Below, piece by piece: positions 61,847 through 64,000 of a DNA stretch of 64,000 bases. The translations under genes were made by a program, and so were the position numbers. The notes beneath the pieces are model-generated. The model had not been told where the DNA came from. It ran no database searches and saw only the letters and a list, made by a program, of their open reading frames with translations. The DNA comes from Bog-473 sp963753115. Its GTDB lineage: Bacteria; Actinomycetota; Acidimicrobiia; Acidimicrobiales; RAAP-2. The stretch spans positions 1-64,000 of the forward strand of contig CAVWBB010000003.1 in assembly GCA_963753115.1 (NCBI GenBank). Direction: 5' to 3'. Each line of letters starts with the position of its first letter. Position 1 is the first letter of the stretch.

Positions 61847-61896
61847 CCCACGAGGCCGCGGGGCACACCGGCAGGTGCGTTGGTAGGTTCGATCGC

Positions 61897-62976
61897 ATGG
61901 AATACCGCACGCTCGGAAGAACCGGCCTCAAAGTCAGCCCGCTCTGCCTGGGGGCGATGATGTTCGGGTCCTTCGGCAACACCGATCACGACGACTCCAT
62001 CCGCATCATCCATGCCGCCATCGACGCCGGCATCAACTTCGTCGACACCGCCGATGTCTATTCGTTCGGCGAGTCAGAGGAGATCGTCGGCAAGGCGTTG
62101 GCCCAGACGAAGCGGCACAAGGTGGTCCTCGCCACGAAGGTGCACGGCCAGATGGGCCAGGATCCCAACGCGCAGGGCAACTCACGTCGCTGGATCATGG
62201 CCGCGTGTGACAACAGCCTGCGGCGACTCGGCGTCGACTACATCGACCTCTACCAGATCCACCGTCCCTCTCCCGAGACCGACATCGACGAGACACTCGG
62301 CGCGCTGACCGATCTCGTCCGGGCCGGCAAGATCCGTTACTTCGGCAGCTCGACCTTTCCCGCCCACGAGATCGTCGAGGCGCAGTGGGTGGCCGAACGC
62401 CGGGCCCGCGAGCGCTTCGTCACCGAGCAGCCGCCGTACTCCATCCTGGTGCGCAGCATTGAGAAGGACGTGCTGCCGATGTGCCAGAAGTACGGGATGG
62501 GCGTGCTGTCGTGGAGCCCTCTGGCTGGCGGTTGGCTCTCCGGCGCCTTCGGGCCGGGCAAGGAGAACACCAGTCGGCGCGCCACCTTCCTGCCCCATCA
62601 CTACGACTTGGAGATTCCGGGGAACCGCGCCAAGGTCGAGGCCGTGGCGCAGCTGATCGAGCTGGCGGACGCGGCTGAGCTCTCACTGATTGAGCTTGCG
62701 TTGGGCTTCGTGCTCGAGCATCCAGGCGTGACGTCGCCCATCATCGGCCCCCGCACCATGGAACACCTGCAGTCGCAGCTGCCGGCGTTGGAGCTGCGCC
62801 TGGGTCCCGACGTGCTCGATCGCATCGACGAGATCGTCGCACCGGGTACCGACCTCAACGACACCGACGTCGGCTGGGTCCCCGCGGCCATCGCCGACAA
62901 GAGGCTGCGCCGACGACCGCTGGAACCGTCAGCACGTCAGCGCGGCCTCCTCGACGCCATCGGCTCCCCGGACTGA
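61897..62976 (+). CDS. Aldo/keto reductase
   Basis: 359 residues. TGLKVSPLCLGAMMFGSFGN starts the barrel; the catalytic Asp and Tyr are in VDTADVYSFGESE, the Lys in VLATKVHG and the His in YIDLYQIHRPS. GPRTMEHLQSQL is the cofactor C-terminal motif. These NADPH-dependent enzymes reduce aldehydes and ketones and sometimes act on potassium-channel-like substrates. ATG 61897. It is 50 bp after the questin-oxidase-like gene; joint action on a quinone-type compound is conceivable. Confidence 0.86.
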   Translation: MEYRTLGRTGLKVSPLCLGAMMFGSFGNTDHDDSIRIIHAAIDAGINFVDTADVYSFGESEEIVGKALAQTKRHKVVLATKVHGQMGQDPNAQGNSRRWIMAACDNSLRRLGVDYIDLYQIHRPSPETDIDETLGALTDLVRAGKIRYFGSSTFPAHEIVEAQWVAERRARERFVTEQPPYSILVRSIEKDVLPMCQKYGMGVLSWSPLAGGWLSGAFGPGKENTSRRATFLPHHYDLEIPGNRAKVEAVAQLIELADAAELSLIELALGFVLEHPGVTSPIIGPRTMEHLQSQLPALELRLGPDVLDRIDEIVAPGTDLNDTDVGWVPAAIADKRLRRRPLEPSARQRGLLDAIGSPD

Positions 62977-63015
62977 GCGCGTCATGAGCAACGCGCGTGT
63001 GGGCGATGCGAGGCG

Positions 63016-63489
63016 CTAACTGATCTCGAGCACCTCTTGCAGGAGCTCCTCCCACGGAACGTTCTCCCAGCCAGACTGTTCGGCCGCCTTCTTGGCGACG
63101 TCCGTCGCTTCCTCGACCCACAACAGTTCGACGTCCTCACCCGGTCCGATCTTCTGATCGCCCTTGATCTCCTGCGAGGGATTGCCCTTGCCGATCTTCA
63201 CCTCCGAGCCGAATTCAAGTCCGAGCCACACGTCTTGCCAGGCCTTGTGCTTCTCCTTGAGCCGGATAGCCAAGCCGGAAAGATGCGAGTGCTCCGGGCT
63301 CTCGGCGACCTTGACCGCCCAATGCAGACAGCGCCTGGCGCGGTGATAGTCACCCTTGGGCGTCGCTGCCTCCGCCCGCTGTTCGTATCCTGCAAGCGTC
63401 TGCCGCTGGGCCTCCGGGAGGATCTCCCGCAGGTTGTTCATCAAGCCTCTGACGATCGGGGACGAGCCCGTGCTTGTTTCGTGAGCCAT
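63016..63489 (-). CDS. Hypothetical protein, unknown function
   Basis: 157 residues, mostly helical, hydrophilic. Segments such as NNLREILPEAQRQTLAGYEQ and KGDYHRARRCLHWAVKVAES suggest helix-loop-helix repeats. ATG 63489 is used; an in-frame TTG is 6 bp before. No family recognised and no catalytic motif seen. It is divergent from the end-of-window gene by about 100 bp. Confidence 0.55.
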   Translation of the reverse strand: MAHETSTGSSPIVRGLMNNLREILPEAQRQTLAGYEQRAEAATPKGDYHRARRCLHWAVKVAESPEHSHLSGLAIRLKEKHKAWQDVWLGLEFGSEVKIGKGNPSQEIKGDQKIGPGEDVELLWVEEATDVAKKAAEQSGWENVPWEELLQEVLEIS

Positions 63490-63590
63490 GCGCAAACCCT
63501 ACAGGTCGACCCAATTCAGCCAAAGGAAGGACCGACGGGTCGACGTGCCGTCGCTTCTCGTTGCAGAGCGGTCCAGGGCACAATGGGGGC

Positions 63591-64000
63591 ATGCGTCTCG
63601 GCATCGCCCATCACCTCGGGTGGGCCGTGGTCGTGACCGCGTCGGCGGATTACCAGGTCGTCGATCGGCGACGGATCGAGTTGATCGAACCCGGCCTGTC
63701 GGCAGCACCGATCCATCACGATGGGGGTCCACACGCCATGCATCGCTCAGCGGAACCTCTCGACGACGAGGCTCTCGCGCGGCTCGTCGCAGACGTGCGA
63801 GCGTCGTCGGTCCGGGCCACATCCGCCGCGCTGGACGAACTCACCGCAGCCGTGTCCGAACCGATCGTCTCGATGTCGGTTCGGTCATGGCCTGACGACT
63901 TCCCCGACGACATCGCCATCCAACGGCGCGTCCCCTACGAGAGCCGCGCTGACTCCGTCATGTACTGCCAGGTCCTGGCCGAACTCGCACACGAACGTGG
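63591..64000 (+). CDS. Hypothetical protein, cut by window edge
   Basis: An open frame from ATG 63591 runs off the right edge (at least 136 residues). It starts MRLGIAHHLGWAVVVTASAD and contains VVDRRRIELIEPGLSAAPIH; a second part is Arg/Asp-rich. I recall conserved actinobacterial hypotheticals beginning this way, but cannot assign a function. The end is unseen. Confidence 0.6.
   Translation, partial: MRLGIAHHLGWAVVVTASADYQVVDRRRIELIEPGLSAAPIHHDGGPHAMHRSAEPLDDEALARLVADVRASSVRATSAALDELTAAVSEPIVSMSVRSWPDDFPDDIAIQRRVPYESRADSVMYCQVLAELAHER

Overview
The window is high-GC DNA with strong codon bias, frequent GTG starts and many GTGA/ATGA start-stop overlaps. The mix of families (a SigB-type partner-switching module, Rpf-like cell-wall proteins, fused Liv permeases, CaiB/BaiF CoA-transferase, many SDRs, GH1/GH4 enzymes) points to an actinobacterium, most likely an Acidimicrobiia-like lineage; this is inferred from gene content only. 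I see no rRNA, tRNA, CRISPR, transposase or phage genes. It looks like a chromosomal region built of short operons.

Layout. 1-1650: a divergent pair, a DUF4118 sensor kinase running off the left edge and a short KdpD-type sensor/Usp protein. 1651-6441: a nucleosidase, a LEH/SnoaL protein, two Rpf-like secreted proteins sharing an almost identical 5' leader, a perfect CRP-type palindrome, and an acyl-CoA ligase ending in a strong hairpin. 6497-14967: CsbD, DipZ-like thioredoxin fusion, membrane protein, hydrolase, GH1 glucosidase, three-gene drug/lipid ABC exporter, ParA-like ATPase. 14977-20406: a 1222-residue GAF/SpoIIE/HATPase regulator divergent from STAS - anti-sigma - sigma. 20587-28148: APC permease, SDRs, P-loop kinase, epimerase, acetyltransferases, FUSC exporter. 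28172-33965: a translationally coupled catabolic operon (GH4, beta-hydroxyacid dehydrogenase, class I aldolase, FGGY kinase, LarA). 34183-36719: tryptophan 2,3-dioxygenase and an ATP-grasp ligase. 36797-43439: a Liv-type importer in which the LivF-like ATPase is fused to an MFS permease and LivH to LivM. 43544-64000: FtsX-like permease, SDR, CadD, TauD, esterase, degenerate LCP protein, NagB-like deaminase, PLP dehydratase, cNMP/glutaredoxin/TrxR fusion, pirin, Gfo/Idh, CoA-transferase, questin-oxidase-like protein, aldo/keto reductase and end-of-window hypotheticals.

How they may work together: the sigma module is a complete stress switch whose phosphatase and probable kinase lie in one polypeptide. 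The Rpf-like pair carries layered regulatory DNA/RNA (CRP-type site plus conserved leader). The GH4-LarA operon reads as a complete route from a glycoside through oxidation/reduction, phosphorylation and aldol cleavage of an unidentified sugar or sugar acid. The Liv operon is internally consistent but architecturally odd.

Caveat: at least seven genes are interrupted by frame changes, nearly all equivalent to one extra base, so sequencing or assembly insertions are likely and some starts are uncertain.
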